DNA of 64,000 nucleotides from Takakia lepidozioides (GCA_030704615.1 CM060731.1:86284756-86348755); one strand, 5' to 3'. Shown: positions 11,541 through 23,997, counted from the first letter of the stretch. Notes: generated by a model from the letters alone, not told the origin. Program-made: numbers and translations.

Positions 11541-11800
11541 ACACTTGGGCCAACGACAAAGGCTACCCTAGAGGTTGCATTTGGGCCTGGACATAGGAGA
11601 CGCACTTTGATACATAGGGGATTGCACTTGGACATAGATGACACTGGACACTTGGGCCAATGGCACATGCTACCCTAGAGGTCGCACTTGGGTCTCAACA
11701 TTGCATTTGGGCCTGGACATATGAGACGCACTTTGATACATAGGGGATTGCACTTGGACTTAGATGACATTGGACACTTGGGCCAACGGCACAGACTACC
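11538..11800 (+). repeat. Tandem leader repeat (ggacacttgggccaa)
   Basis: 'ggacacttgggccaa...ctaccctag' occurs at 11,538, 11,646 and 11,772, plus a related copy at 11,223. The spacing is 108-126 bp, with a repeated 'cgcactttgatacatagggg' block between. Confidence 0.8.
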
Positions 11801-11804
11801 CTAG

Positions 11805-12010
11805 TACTTGTTAAAAACAATTCGTTGTTAACAACCTAATTGTTCATAACAAATCAACCACTTGTTCCGAACAACGAGTTGTTAACAACCTACTTGTTCA
11901 GAACAATCTACTTGTTCAGAACAACCCACTTGTTAACAACTAGTTGTTCGCAACATCCTACTTGTTATAAACCTACTTGTTCCCAACAACCCACTTGTTC
12001 CCAATCTATT
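11805..12010. repeat. AACAA/CTTGTTC minisatellite
   Basis: Short units of about 16-20 bp of the type 'aacaacctacttgttc', each a small imperfect palindrome (GTTG...CAAC). Confidence 0.85.
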
Positions 12011-12169
12011 GTTCATTTCTAGAAGGCATTCATATTCATTACATGGTCATGCCACACATATCATGTCATATTATCAGATCCATGAATTCAAATGCCTATG
12101 TATATGTCATGCCATACATGAATATTTTATTGTCCTACATATCCAATTACGACTCTGCATGAAGTGGGC

Positions 12170-13205
12170 CCATGGGGCTGCTCAGGCGACCGCTGCTACT
12201 GTCGGTCGCCCAACACTCTCATTCTTAGCATGGGCGACCGGTTCGGGTGGTCGCCCCGTGTTGTGTTTAAACCGCGGCCAGCTGCAACTGTCGCCCAACA
12301 TTTTTCTTCATAGAGGCGACCGACTAAGCCGTCGGCCACGGTTACCCTGTCCTATGTGGACCCGCCGGGCGACCGCCTCACCGGTCGCCCATTGTGTGAG
12401 CCCGACCGCCGACCGCCAAGGTGGACCGCCCAGGAAATTGATATGGCGGCGGTCCGCTTCGGCAGCGTCGTGAGTGTCTCGAGGAATACTACTCGCAGCG
12501 CACACCCTTGCAGAGGTATCACCTATAAATCGATGCCTTGTTGCATACACCAACAGAGGTATAGTCTGCAATCCAATGTGTACATCCCTGTAGAGGTATC
12601 ACCTCTCCATGCCCTCTTACAAGGACACATTAGAGGCATAGTCCGTGAGTCACAACGTACATCTTTTCATAGGTATCACTGGGAAGTGGAAGCCTCCATT
12701 TTTGGAAACACATCGGCGACCGCCTCAACGGTCGCCGCTTATTTGTCAAAATGCGGAACCCGCCAGATCCTGTGCTCGCGGGCTTATCTTCTTTAGGCGG
12801 GCGACCGCAAATATGGTCGCCCATTGCCATCCGTAAACGGGCGACTGTTATTAAGGTGAAGCATGAACGTGTCCGCCACTTCCTGCGCCTCCCGACCACC
12901 CATTGCCTTCGTTAGATGGGCAACCGCTGTTACGGTCGCCCGTTGTCATGCTTAAAAGAGCGACTGCCAATGGCTATCGCCCGTTATGAAGGTGAAGCTG
13001 GAACACCATCTGAGGGTGATGTGTAGATGTCATTCACTTTGGAGGCCTTTGTAAAGGTATCACCCGAAGAGATATAGTCTGTCACAAGCAAACAAAATCC
13101 TTGTAAGGGTATCACCCTTAAATACATGCACTGTTCTATACCCCAATAGAGGTGTAGTCTGTTAGTCACAAGTTTATATCGTTTCAGAGGCATCACCCCG
13201 GAATG
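12170..13205. repeat. Subterminal-type repeats: GGGCGACCG/CGGTCGCCC and 'aggtatcacc'
   Basis: Two interleaved repeats. GC-rich palindromic pairs GGCGACCG...CGGTCGCC recur at about 12,195, 12,230, 12,320, 12,370, 12,715, 12,800 and 12,915. The 'agaggtatcacc...gtatagtctg' block recurs at about 12,510, 12,590, 12,670, 13,055, 13,105 and 13,185. Position and style fit the subterminal region of the inverted right end of CACTA copy A. Confidence 0.65.
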
Positions 13206-13900
13206 AAATGCCTATTTCATGGAACATGGTGGTCCGAGTGATGGCCAATGTGATTGCGTCTTGATATTTTGATTTGCATAGCGATTAGGAGGTTTCAAAG
13301 TCGGCCCATTTGAGTATGTTAGCAAAGGTATTGGGTTGGGTGTGGGGGGGCTTGGGCTGCACTTGTGAGGATGGGAAGGTCATGATATATGTATATGACA
13401 CTAGCATCTGAAATTTACCATTAAATAGCACCTCAATCAGCGGTTGTACATGCAGCTTCTACTCCAACAACCTCAAGTATGCACGCATTCCGCCTTCATA
13501 TATTCATGTCTTTCTACAGTCCATCGTCAATGTCTAACGCACCAAATAAGAGGCTCCATCTATACAAGCCGTTCCTTGGCAACTTCGCCCGCCATATCTC
13601 TTTTTGTTGTTGCTTCCTAGTTCCACACACTATGCCAAATGAACAAACTTTGGCACCTCATATGACATGAAGACGACAAGTCATACATGAGCGGTCACAA
13701 GAGACGAACCTCAACATCTACATTAACTGTTGTTAAACAACACTAGTGAATCAACATACGAGGACAACTTGGTGAGCGATTGCCTCTCATAGATCTCCAA
13801 ATGCACCACCCGAGTGAAGAGTTGCATATGTCAGTTTCAGCTTCATTTTCTCCGGGGTCTCATATAGCAGCATGTACAACGTGCTATAGCACGTAGCAGC
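13206..13900. other. No recognisable gene
   Basis: Short ORFs only; no motif seen. Confidence 0.4.
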
Positions 13901-14226
13901 CGTGGGAAGTTGGATTGTGGGCAAGTTGGGTTAGCCTTCGATCTTGATGCCTTCGTACGAGAAGAAAGAGGAGCCGCTGATGAATTTGAAAAGTTGTTGT
14001 CTCTTAACATACGTCATGTCTCGAACACAATCTTTAAAGCGTTCTTGTGCATAAACACGCAAGGTCACGTTGTGTCATGTGAACGAAAAACGATAAAAAC
14101 AATGAAGTGCTTGCATATGCGATAGAGTGGTTGTAGGCTGCCTACCTCAACCAGTGGAGGCACATCCACAAAGGTGCAAATGTTTACAAATACCTCCGCA
14201 TCCACAAGCCGCTCGCCGGTAAACAC

Positions 14227-14751
14227 TCATGTTATCATTGCAGGCGTTATGTTTTGCAACTCTTGTAAGATGAGCTTCCAGTCCCTTGCCAAGATGCCAT
14301 TGTTGTCGATGACTCCTCTCATCGAGAACTGAAAGCCTTCTCGCATCGCTTCTCCTGCTGGTTGCACGCTTGAGAATAGCGCCCAGAAGACCATGTTCCT
14401 TGCCAGTTTCATGACCTCATCTGCAAATGTAGGCCCAACTGCAAGGATTAACATTCTTGCTGCAGTTTTTGCACACAACGGATCCTCGCAGATGGCCATC
14501 TTCGTTGCCCTTTGAGCTTGATCCCCCTCGGCAACCATGCACGCTTGCATTGCCGACCATTGGGTAGGAAATAGTTTGGAATAGTCCTCTATCCACATGT
14601 CAACCATAGAATCCGTTACATTGCTAGGCAACTTGCCACATGCATGAGCTAGAGTGGACAATGTCATCAAACCGGCAACTTTGACTCCATATAGCGCCAT
14701 CAAGAACATCAAATGTCTGAAAAACTGGAAGGTGCCTCTCTTCACCTCCAC
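14227..14751 (-). CDS. Hypothetical protein, 174 aa, downstream of the inverted Tnp2 half
   Basis: This uninterrupted frame begins MEVKRGTFQFF and is predicted to be largely helical, with Ala/Met/Leu-rich segments (KMAICEDPLCAKTAARMLIL). It has no signal peptide or family motif I recognise. It lies on the same strand as, and downstream of, the Tnp2 C-terminal region. In En/Spm-type elements that is where a second gene product is often encoded. It could be the 3' part of such an accessory gene or a captured host fragment. Its start may be internal to a longer spliced frame. Confidence 0.4.
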   Translation of the reverse strand: MEVKRGTFQFFRHLMFLMALYGVKVAGLMTLSTLAHACGKLPSNVTDSMVDMWIEDYSKLFPTQWSAMQACMVAEGDQAQRATKMAICEDPLCAKTAARMLILAVGPTFADEVMKLARNMVFWALFSSVQPAGEAMREGFQFSMRGVIDNNGILARDWKLILQELQNITPAMIT

Positions 14752-15209
14752 AAACGCTCATGCAGACGGCTTCAACTTCAGCATGCTGCTATCGGGCATA
14801 CATACAAACACCTCTCCGCATAGCTGCATGCATCATTCGGTGTTTAGTGGGCAACGAATGCACTATTGAGTCACAACCTGAGCCTTCAAAAGGACGTGCA
14901 TACAAGCAGATGACAAGTTCAGGAGATGCGTACCCTCGGATCGCTGAAAAATTGCGTCCAGGCCTCTGAGAAGGCTTGTCGTAGTGGACCTCCTAAATCC
15001 ACCATTCCATCCTCCACAAGAGTAAAGTCATCTCATCCCAACATGTACTCAATTCGAAGTGAAGTAAAGGGCGATGAGGATGACTTTCGGCCAGGAATTG
15101 TCGTTGCAAATCTCGCATTTCGCTTCCCTTCGAAACTTGTAACAAACATGTGAGACTCGTAGTGAGAGCGGAATAGGCGAGCATCTTACAGTTATGATTG
15201 TATCACAAG

Positions 15210-15697
15210 CTACATTATCAAGGATTGAATGACAACTTGGTCGCAATAATGAACGTAAGGAGCCTTAAACATTTGGAGTTTGGTTTTACCTTCAACGTAA
15301 GAGGTGGTAGTTGAGAAATGGTCTGTCGATACTTCCTCAGTACTACGGTGCGGAAATGACATATCTGTAGATTGGACCAAGCTTTTTTTTGGCGTCAGTA
15401 CTTTGTCACAAATGCAACCTCCACAGCGCCATGACCTTTGTGGAGTTGTGCGTCCCGCCACGCCGATAACCGCTCTACCATCCCATGCAAGGTGTCTTCG
15501 GGGAAGACATCCTCAACCGATGTTCCGGTGATCAAATCCATGACCGCCGGTAATGCCAACTCCGACAAGAGCACTAATGCGGAAATGACGACCGTGATCC
15601 CAAACTGCCGTGTATGAGGTCGCAAATTGAGAGGGGCCCCTTGCAACGTCTTGCACCAAATCTGAAACCACCTCACCACAAACAATGACACCCTCAA
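15210..15697 (-). pseudogene. Possible coding remnants between Tnp2 and the 174-aa ORF
   Basis: Two overlapping frames on the minus strand (15,697-15,395, with LRPHTRQFGITVVISALVLL, and 15,461-15,210) have amino-acid composition like real protein but no recognised family. They could be exons of the same transposon gene as 14,227-14,751. Confidence 0.3.
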
Positions 15698-16019
15698 CTG
15701 CAGTCCGAAGCTAATGGCGGAATAGACTTAGAGGCTGCAATTCCATTCTGGTGAAGAAACATTCCCACGTCGAGCGCCCCTTCCCCGTCACCGAGCGTCT
15801 AGTCTCCCTTCCATGGTTCCGCCTCCACGCAGTCGTCTCATCCTGTTGTTGCTGAACAAGGTTATTGTATCTTGTCTCCCACTCATGTATGGATGGGGTG
15901 TTCTTCAGTATGAAACTTGCTCAATCACCATGATCGGCAATTTTACCCTCTTCGACTTTTTGGGCAAAACGATGTCATTGGTTCCGAGTTCGTGCATCCT
16001 CATCTTCCTTCCACATCCG

Positions 16020-19006
16020 AGGGGCTTCCTCATCCACCCTTGCCATGTACTCCATGCAATAGAACATAGCTTCTTGCAACATATACCCCTTCCGCCATGC
16101 TACCCTCCGGGTGCGCCATTTGTCTTACAAATGATTTCAAAGTCTTCATATAATGCTCAAGGAAGTACATCCACCGAGATTGAACGGGACCGGCAATGGA
16201 AGTCTCTTCCACTAAGTGCACTACCAAGTGTACTTGGATGTCAAAGAAGGAGGGAGGAAGGTGCATCTCCAACATACACATTACCTCCACCGCCTCCTTC
16301 TTCATAAGTGGAAAATCCGCTTTCTCCAACTCTTTGGAGCAAATCCACTTGAAGAAGCCGTCATCCCATCTGGCTTGTTCGATAGCTACTCCGGCTCCGC
16401 CATTGCTAGAATTCCATTTTCTTCAATCTATACATTATCTCGCGAACCTCGGGAGTCACTGTCCCACGTACTGCAATGGGCAAGATGTCTTGCAAAACAT
16501 TGTGATAGTCTTGAGACTTGAAACCATGGACCCCGTCTTCGTTGAACTTCATATGGAGGGATGACCCATAACCAGTTGGTGTTTGGACAACACTTATGGT
16601 GGCTATCACTTTCTTGTATTCCTCCTTTGTCCATTGCTAAGGTGCGCGCCTATACTGCCATCGTACAACACCCTTTGGGTCCACCATTTTCTGAGGCCCA
16701 TAGATCGGGCATGCGACCCTACTCCTCAAGCTCCTTTCTAACATTGAGAGAATCTCCTTTTGCAGCCACTCCCTTTTTTGCCGGCGTGCCATGAAGAACC
16801 CGGCTAAAGTCTTGTGTAGCAAGACTTTATTTAGGTCTTGGTCCCCGGAGCAGGAACCATCGGGCGATTGTTCATCACTGCGTCCCTCGCGTGGGCTCCT
16901 TTGGCGACCGTGAAGTCACCGGATGAATTGTCAGATAGATAGATTATCTGGACGCTGCAGTTGCTCCGCGGCGAGACGGACTTGACTCACTCTGTGATGA
17001 GCAAACATTCTTCTCAATATGCATAGGATCTAGAAGATGGCGAATCTTCAGGTCCTACATATATCCCCACCCACAAATACTTACACAAATATCGCGGGCG
17101 TGAAACTTGTAACTCGTACAAAATGTGCAATATCGCATGCATGCATAATGATATTGATGGTGTTTAGGGTGAAATATGTACTGCCCAATATGACAACTCG
17201 TAGAAGATTGAAAGTCGCTTCATGCCGGGCACCTCCACTTCACCGACCGTGTCCGCATGGGCCTCCTTCCATCGATCTTCCCAAAACTGCCCGGATGGTG
17301 GCACAGGGGGGGGACATACCTCCTCTTTGTCATCAAACAAATGTTTGTCTCTTCTTCTCCATGGATGGCTTAGGAAGAAACTTGCGGTAGTTGGGATACA
17401 CCGTCTTGCGAAGATGGCGGGAGCTATGTGTATCAAGTTCATCGCCACAATGTAGGCATGCGTGGTACCCTTTGGTGCTCAGCCCCAAGCAAAGAGTTAG
17501 TCATGTACACATCTCGCCACATTAGCAAAGACAAAAAGTTACCATGTGCATGACCCATAGTGCCATCTACCCCACTAGGGTGCACAAGACTGTCACCGCT
17601 ACTTCAATCAATCCCAATCCTCATTGATATTATCCCTTGACAAGTAACTGTACGTGGGTTCTTCACGGGGAACATAATATACCTGGATAATCATGCATTG
17701 TCCAAAGCCAGATGTCTTTCACCATAGGGTCAAGTGAAGCATCCAATGCCGGGACCCCCATCCATAGCTCCTTAAGTTCATCAACTAGGGGTCGCAAGTA
17801 CGTGTCCATATGTTTCACTTGTTTTTCCCTATGAGACATTCGGGTAGATGCAGACTAGAGTGGCGAGTGACTCAGTTTGGACTGCAATTTGTAGTTTTCG
17901 ACTGACCGCTTATCATATTATTCTTCACCCTATACACATAAGTATATATTCATAGCAAATGGACTTAGAATGGGTTAGTCACTTACCATATGTACATGTG
18001 GATACAATTATTTTGGAATTTGGATGAATCTCATGAAGCTATGGACTTTTGCATGGAATTCAAATGGACTGTCACAGTCCATCTATTGTCCCAAATGCCA
18101 TCTGAAAAACCTATTTGTGCAAAACCAATTCATATATGGACTTTACAACTAGATGCACAATGTTTGAATAGACACAAATATAAATTTGTGAACTATTCCA
18201 TCCATCCATCCATCAAGACACTATGGACGATTTGTCCATAGCATTTTGAGAATTTCATATGTGGGTGGAGATCTTTGCTAGGAATATATATATTATTATT
18301 GTCTCTAGGAGCTTATTGTTATATGGACAAATTTCATAAACTACAAGATAAAAATAAATAGCTATTATTTCTAAATAAAGAAAAATTATTTTTAAAAAAT
18401 ATAATAAAACATATCTCAAATATTTGGGATGAGACCATTTACTAAATATGATTAGTATACCATTACATATGAAGATAAAAATACATTTGAACAAATATCC
18501 TTAGTTAAAATTTAATTAATTTTTTCTCATGGACTTACAGTGGAGGGCACATCTGCCGCTTTTGAGCCAGTGTAGTCTACACCTACCCATTCACATCATT
18601 GTTTCAATGCTCCACCATGCTAATTATACTTCATGGGCAATAACACATTTTACTCCATGATTACATTGATCACTCATCAATCTTCCATCGGAATTGCGTT
18701 AGAGGTCAGAAGATTAATGTAAAATCTAAGGGAATAATAAGCATGGATTAATGGGAACACTCACCTGGTACAATGGCAGCCAACATGATATGGCATTTTC
18801 TTATTGAAAGATACGGAGGGATGTTGTAATTCACCATGGTCAACGGCCAAGTAGAATGACTACATGACTGGATAGAGTACGGGTTGACCCCATCCGTGGA
18901 AAAGCCGAGGTGGACATGTCGTGGGTCATCCAAGAGAAAATGCCATCTCTCTTCAGTATGCCTCCATGTTTGTGAACCTTGTGGCCCGCACACATTTCCC
19001 CGGGGG
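16020..19006 (-). pseudogene. CACTA transposase (Tnp2 family), inverted right half of copy A
   Basis: Read on the minus strand, the order is GPQGSQTWRHTEE...FLLDDPRHV...GVNPY...HSTWPLTMVNYNIPP (19,000-18,760), MDTYLRPLVDELKELW and IWLWTMHDYPG (about 17,840-17,690), CLHCGDELDTHSSRHLRKTV with the FLP motif (about 17,450-17,330), GFKSQDYHNVLQDILPIAVRG (about 16,540-16,460) and LEMHLPPSFFDIQVHL...GPVQSRWMYFLEHYMKTLKS (16,290-16,110). These are the Tnp2 core, the zinc-ribbon and DUF4218-like C-terminal blocks in correct order. The first base continues exactly from 10,682 after removing the LTR insertion, but in opposite orientation. Frames are broken in places. Confidence 0.85.
18240..18545. other. 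AT-rich insert inside the transposase remnant
   Basis: Very AT-rich sequence lies within the part of copy A that is absent from copy B. It is probably intronic or inserted DNA; no termini seen. Confidence 0.4.
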
Positions 19007-19442
19007 TGTAACACCCAGGATCTACACAAACTAGAATAGAAGTACTTCTCAACTTTTTCCCAAAACAACTCGATGGCTTCTAAGCTTTCATTGCAGGTTT
19101 ATATACCCTTCACAATATGATTATTTTAAAGGTTTGACTTGAGAGCCTCAAGTCAAAGCTTCCTAAAATCAACCTTCCAAGGTTTGATATATTCTCCACA
19201 ATACGACTTTATCAAAGATACTTGCTAAAGTCAACCTTCCTAGGTTTGACATATTCTCTACAATATGACTTTATCAAAGATTTGACCTACTCTCCATGAT
19301 ATGATATCTTAGAGGTTTGACTTGAGAGCCTCAAGTCAAACTTCCTTAAGTCAAGCTTCTTAGGATCATTCCTAATTATTCTGGAAACTTCTAGGGAACC
19401 TTCTTCCTCCATCTAGAACCTTCTAGATTCTACCTTGTTACA
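19007..19442 (-). repeat. 3' LTR of the gypsy retrotransposon (inverted)
   Basis: Reverse complement of 10,683-11,119 with about 18 differences. It is bordered on its outer side by CCCCC (minus strand) and then transposase sequence that continues the left half ending at 10,682. The shared interrupted target shows that the two LTRs belong to one insertion. Confidence 0.93.
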
Positions 19443-19443
19443 A

Positions 19444-19457
19444 TCCTCCCCTCCTTC
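19444..19457 (-). other. Polypurine tract
   Basis: On the minus strand GAAGGAGGGGAGGA sits immediately before the 3' LTR, as needed for plus-strand priming. Confidence 0.8.
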
Positions 19458-20165
19458 AAGAAGCAACGTCCTCGTTGTTCGAATTTTCAAAAGCTTGAAT
19501 TGTTAATTGAGCATTTGCGAGATTTTGCATCGGTTCCCATGTAGCTTCATATAATGGAAATCCTTTCCATAAAACCAAATACTCCAACACCTCATGTCGC
19601 CCTCGTTTATATGTGCGTTTTTTCAGAACACGGTCGACCTCACACTCTTCATTTCCGTCTATCAACTCTGGTAAAGGTTGTGGTTCTTGATTATCTTTGA
19701 ATATTGATGGTTGAGGTTCGTAACGACGTAGAAGAGAACGTGAAACACCGGGTGGATCTTCATATGTGGTGGTAACTCCAGCTTGTATGCTACTGCTCCA
19801 ATGCGTTTAATGATCGAAAAAGGACCAATGAACCGTACCCCTAGTTTTCGCGATCCAATGATGTGTAAATTGGTTGTAGACAACCACACTTGATCCCCAA
19901 CTGCAAACTCCTCATCCCGTCGACGTGCATTTGCATACTGATTTTGGCGATTTTGGACAACCATCAGCTTCTCTTTAGCTTGACGTACTCCCCGTCGAAT
20001 TTGTTGCACAAATGCGTTAGTCGCGGCTACCTTGGATAACTCATCTTTTGGTAACTTGAACTTTGTAAGAGTTGTTGGCACATTTGGGTGTTCACCATAC
20101 ATAAAAAAGAAATGAGTTTCTTTCGTTGACGCGTTGACCGAGTTATTATATAAAAATTCTACCAA
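19456..20165 (-). pseudogene. Gypsy integrase C-terminal region and chromodomain
   Basis: The frame at 20,165-19,662 contains the GPFSIIKRIG...AYKLELPPHMKIHPVFHV motif of integrase C-termini. The frame at 19,665-19,456 ends with a chromodomain (EYLVLWKGFPLYEATWEP). This places the element in the chromovirus branch of Ty3/gypsy; in that group the domain directs integration to chromatin. A premature stop separates the two frames, so the protein is broken. Confidence 0.88.
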
Positions 20166-20180
20166 TGGTAATAACCAGTC

Positions 20181-21704
20181 TCACTCTTCTTGTTCTTCTA
20201 ACGTAAAGGCCCGTAACATGTCTTCAATTGTACGATTCGCTCGCTCTGTCTGTCCATATGACTCCGGATGATAGGCTGTTGACATAGCTAATTTGGTTTT
20301 AAAAAGACCAAATAAGCTTTTCCAAAATAAGCTAGTAAATTGGGTACCCCTGTCAGTAATGAGAACTTTAGATAGCCCATGATGAGAATAGACCGCTTCC
20401 AGATATAATCGAACTAGTTCAGGTGTAGTGACGGATTTTCTAGTGGGACGGATGTATATTATCTTACTCAATTTGTCTACAAAGACCACTATAGTGTTGT
20501 ATCCCGATGAGGTTTGAGGTAACTCACAAACTAAATCCATGCTCATATGTTCCCAACGTCTGTTTGGTACTGGTAGTGGTTGTAAAAGACCTGCTGACTT
20601 GCGGTTTGTTGATTTGTTTTGTTGACATTTCATGCAACTTCGAACGTACGCCTCCACCTCGTCTCGCATCCGCGGCCAATAAAATGTTCGTTTTAGTTGT
20701 TCGAATGTTTTTTCAACTTCAACATGTCCCGCTATCGCCGTATCATGAGCTTCAAACAAGACTTCTGTCTTCAATGCAGGTTCACCAGAGATCCAAAGTT
20801 TACATTCTTTGAATACCGACCCTCGAACTTCTGTCACTTTGCTCTTCTTCTTAGCGTCCACGATCTCCCCCTCGTCTTTAGAAGCCGTCGCTATCTTGTT
20901 CCACCAATCGGGTTGAATGTTGACTTCTGTCAATGTGTTCATACGCGACATCCTTGTCATTGCATCCGCCAATTGCCATTTTCCCTCCACATAGACGATC
21001 TTCATGATAAATTGTTGTCGCCACTCCGCCCAACGAATCTGTCTTTTCGATAGATCTTTCTGTGTCTCCAAGTACACCAACGGTTTATGGTCTGTCTCCA
21101 CTATGCACTCTTTGTCTCCAAGATAGTGCTTCCAATGTTTTGTACCCAAAACAATGGTCAATTCTTCTCGTTCGGTTGTGTGGTAATTTTGTTTTACAGA
21201 TAACCATTTGCGAGAAAAATATGTCAGTGGGTGCCATCCGTCTTCCCATTCTTGTTGTAACACCCCATCCACTGCTGAGCCTGACGTATCTACCGAGAGT
21301 TTGATTAGTCTTGTCGGATCATACCATTTCAAGATCGGGGCATGAAGCAACGCATCTTTCAAGGCCTGAAATGCTAACTCCTCTTCTGTACCCCACTTCC
21401 ATTTAATTCCTTTGCCCAAAAGATTTGTCAATGGTTGGGCAATCTTTGAGAATGCCCGTACAAATCGTCTGTAGAATCCGGTAAGGCCAAGAAAACTCTT
21501 TAATTGGGTAATGTCTTCAGGGACTATCCACTGCTGAATAGCTTCAATTTTCTCACTCATTACCTCAATTCCCTTCCTACTCACGCGATGCCCAAGATAA
21601 TCTACTTCTTTGTTTTCCAAACTCACATTTAGATGTTTTGGCATATAGCTGATTCTCATGGAGAACTTGTAATACTTGTTTGAAGTGGTTTCTATGCTCG
21701 ACAA
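20181..21704 (-). pseudogene. Gypsy RT end, RNase H and integrase core
   Basis: 507 codons in one frame. From the N-terminus it holds the RT thumb (YLGHRVS), RNase H (SVDTSGSAVDGVL...FSRKW...TEREEL...ETDHKPL), the integrase HHCC zinc finger (HDTAIAGH...CMKCQQNK) and the DDE core (MDLV, DRGTQFTS, YHPESYGQTERANRTIE). All three acidic core positions are visible. A frame change separates it from the RT body at about 21,600-21,680, and a stop lies at the 3' side near 20,180. Confidence 0.93.
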
Positions 21705-22329
21705 GACTGTTACTATAAATCAAAATATCATCTAAAAAGACTATCACAAATCTATCTAAGAATGGGTGAAAGATCATATCATTCATGAGGCCCATGAATG
21801 TGACTGGGGCATTGGTGAGACCAAATGACATAACCATGTATTCAAAATGTCCATACCTAGTGCAGAAAACGGTCTTATATACATCTTCATCAGCAACTCG
21901 AATTTGGTTGTATCCACTCCTCAGATCAAGCTTCGTAAAGTATTTTGCTCCTCGCAGTTGGTCAAATAGATCGTCCATGCGTGGTAACGGGTACTTGTTC
22001 TTCACTGTATGCTGGTTGAGTGTTCGATAATCAATGCACATGCGCATTGCTCCATCTTTTTTCTTCACAAACAACACCGACGCACCATACGGGGATACAC
22101 TTGGTCTTATAAAGCCTTTTGATAGTAGGTCCTCAACTTGAGCCTTACATTCTTCCAACTCGTTTGGTGTTAATCGATAAGAGACTTTACAATAAAGAAT
22201 ACTACTTGGAATAACCTCAATCTTATGATCTATTCTTCTTTTTGGCGGAAGCCGTGCTGGTAGGTCATTTGGAAAGACATCTTCAAACTCTTTCAATACA
22301 CTCTGTAATTCTATAGGGACCTCACTCAT
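21577..22329 (-). pseudogene. Gypsy reverse transcriptase
   Basis: The frame starts near [14 protein letters not shown] and contains the RT motifs [39 protein letters not shown] and the catalytic FLDDILIYS (about 21,750-21,720). It runs out of frame after CEFGKQ, where the next frame takes over. The element copies its RNA to DNA with this domain; the frameshift makes this copy defective. Confidence 0.92.
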
Positions 22330-22800
22330 GTCTTTTTTTCGGATTTTCCACGTCTCTTATTAAACCTACAAATAATAAATCTTTCTTACATATAGCTGTA
22401 GTACCTATAACAAATGATGGTAGGTTTCGATATGATGTCCTTACTCGATCTCCCCATATTTTCCACTTCTGGGTTTTGACTATCTTTCGACGCCAATCAA
22501 CATCAGGGTTGTGAGATTCCATCCAAGGCATGCATAATATTACGTCATATTGAGCCAGTCTGACCACTCGTCATTCTAAGGTTTATCTATATTTACCAAT
22601 CGACAACTCTATGTTTTTAGGTAGTGTCTCAATGGCCTTTGTATGTCCATTTGACTTTTTTACTTCCTCTCTTTCATCCTTTTCTAAGGGGAGTCCTAGT
22701 TTCAAGGCAGCCTTTCTAGATAAGAAGTTTTTTGTTGCCCCAGGGTCTATCAACACTCTCACATGAATACCTTCCAAGGTTCCTTCTGCCACACTTAACT
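22322..22800 (-). pseudogene. Gypsy aspartic protease region
   Basis: VRVLIDPGATKNFLSRKAAL (about 22,765-22,700) matches the retroviral-type protease active site, with DPG in place of the usual D-S/T-G. A second frame (22,567-22,322) carries the QYDVILCMPWMESHNPDVDW segment typical of gypsy protease C-termini. A stop separates the two. Confidence 0.85.
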
Positions 22801-22959
22801 GCGCTATTTCTTGCTCGCATGATTGATTTGTCTCTTCTTCTTGTAGGGCCCCTCGCCTTTCCTCTTCTTAAGACCGCGAGGTCTATTTACTGGTTGTCCT
22901 CGTTTTCCTGTTCATTGTGATGTTCGTTATCTTCTCCTTTCCTTAAACTGTTAAGAGGT

Positions 22960-23962
22960 CTTTGATAAGTTTGTCGATTGTACCTTCTACTTCGGCAGTT
23001 GACTACAAGATGCCCATATTTTCCACAGTTGTAACATTGTCTAGTTTCCCTTTATCCTTCTGTTCGTGAGAATGTTGAGGAGGTCACATCTTTGTCATTC
23101 AATTTCATTCGCCGCTGTGTGTTATCTTCCCATATCTGATTCCCGGCCTATTTCTTTTAGAATATTGGAAGTTATCCCGTCTTCGAAGATTTCCAAGCTC
23201 CATAGGCGTTGGTCCGTATTGGTTCAATGGAACGTGTATACCTTCGTCATATTTTGGTAGCGTCCCTTCAATCTTTTGGGCCAATGAAATTGCTTCGTGG
23301 ACATCAACCGAGTTGCGTAAAATTACCTCTCATTGAATTTTCTTCTTCAATCCTCTTTTGAAGTTGTCTAAAGCTTCTGCAGGACTTATGTCTTCGTTTG
23401 GACCTGAAAAAAATCTTCAATGTAATTTTGCATACTCCCGCGTTGTTCCAAATTCCATAATTTCATTCGAGCAGTTGTAACAACATCTACTGCCTTGAAT
23501 TGTTGGAGCAGTCCCACTTTCAAGGTGTTCCATAGTAAATGTTCTCCTTTTGCAATCTGTCTTCTCTCCCATGTCTGTAACCATTGTTGAAGCATTGTCG
23601 AGTAGAAAAGATCGTATGAACATTTCGTGGTCCAAATCACTTGATGTAGGGAAATATGACAGATGTACCTCCATTCGATAAATCCATCCTTCTAGCACTC
23701 CCATGGCGCGACTTCCTTTATACGGCTCGACCTTGCACGTCTTGGTCATCTTTTACAGTAACGTATCCGACCCATCAACAACCAGTCCCGGGGCGGTTGA
23801 TTGTCTCACTTGTTTAAGCTCCTCCATCAACACGTTGTTTTGTTGTTGGGTCGTGACAAGAGCATTTTACAATTCGTGTAAGCGCTCCATTATCCACACC
23901 GTCTGATCATTGGCTTGATAAGTAGTGTGTGCGTTGTCCACCATTTCTTCATTGTCCGCCAT
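22960..23962 (-). pseudogene. Gypsy gag with CCHC zinc knuckle
   Basis: It starts MADNEEMVDNAH at 23,962. A gag-like segment follows (EPYKGSRAMGVLEGWIYRME, about 23,730-23,670), and a CCHC knuckle CYNCGKYGHLVVNC lies at about 23,037-22,996. An in-frame TAA follows within about 35 codons, and further frame changes occur, so gag is not intact. Confidence 0.85.
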
Positions 23963-23997
23963 CTTGCTCCACTACTCCTTCCTTCGTGGTGTTTATA

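Noticed and set aside
11805-12010. CRISPR-like array of short repeats
   Set aside because: Units are contiguous and variable, with no unique spacers, in a eukaryotic context.
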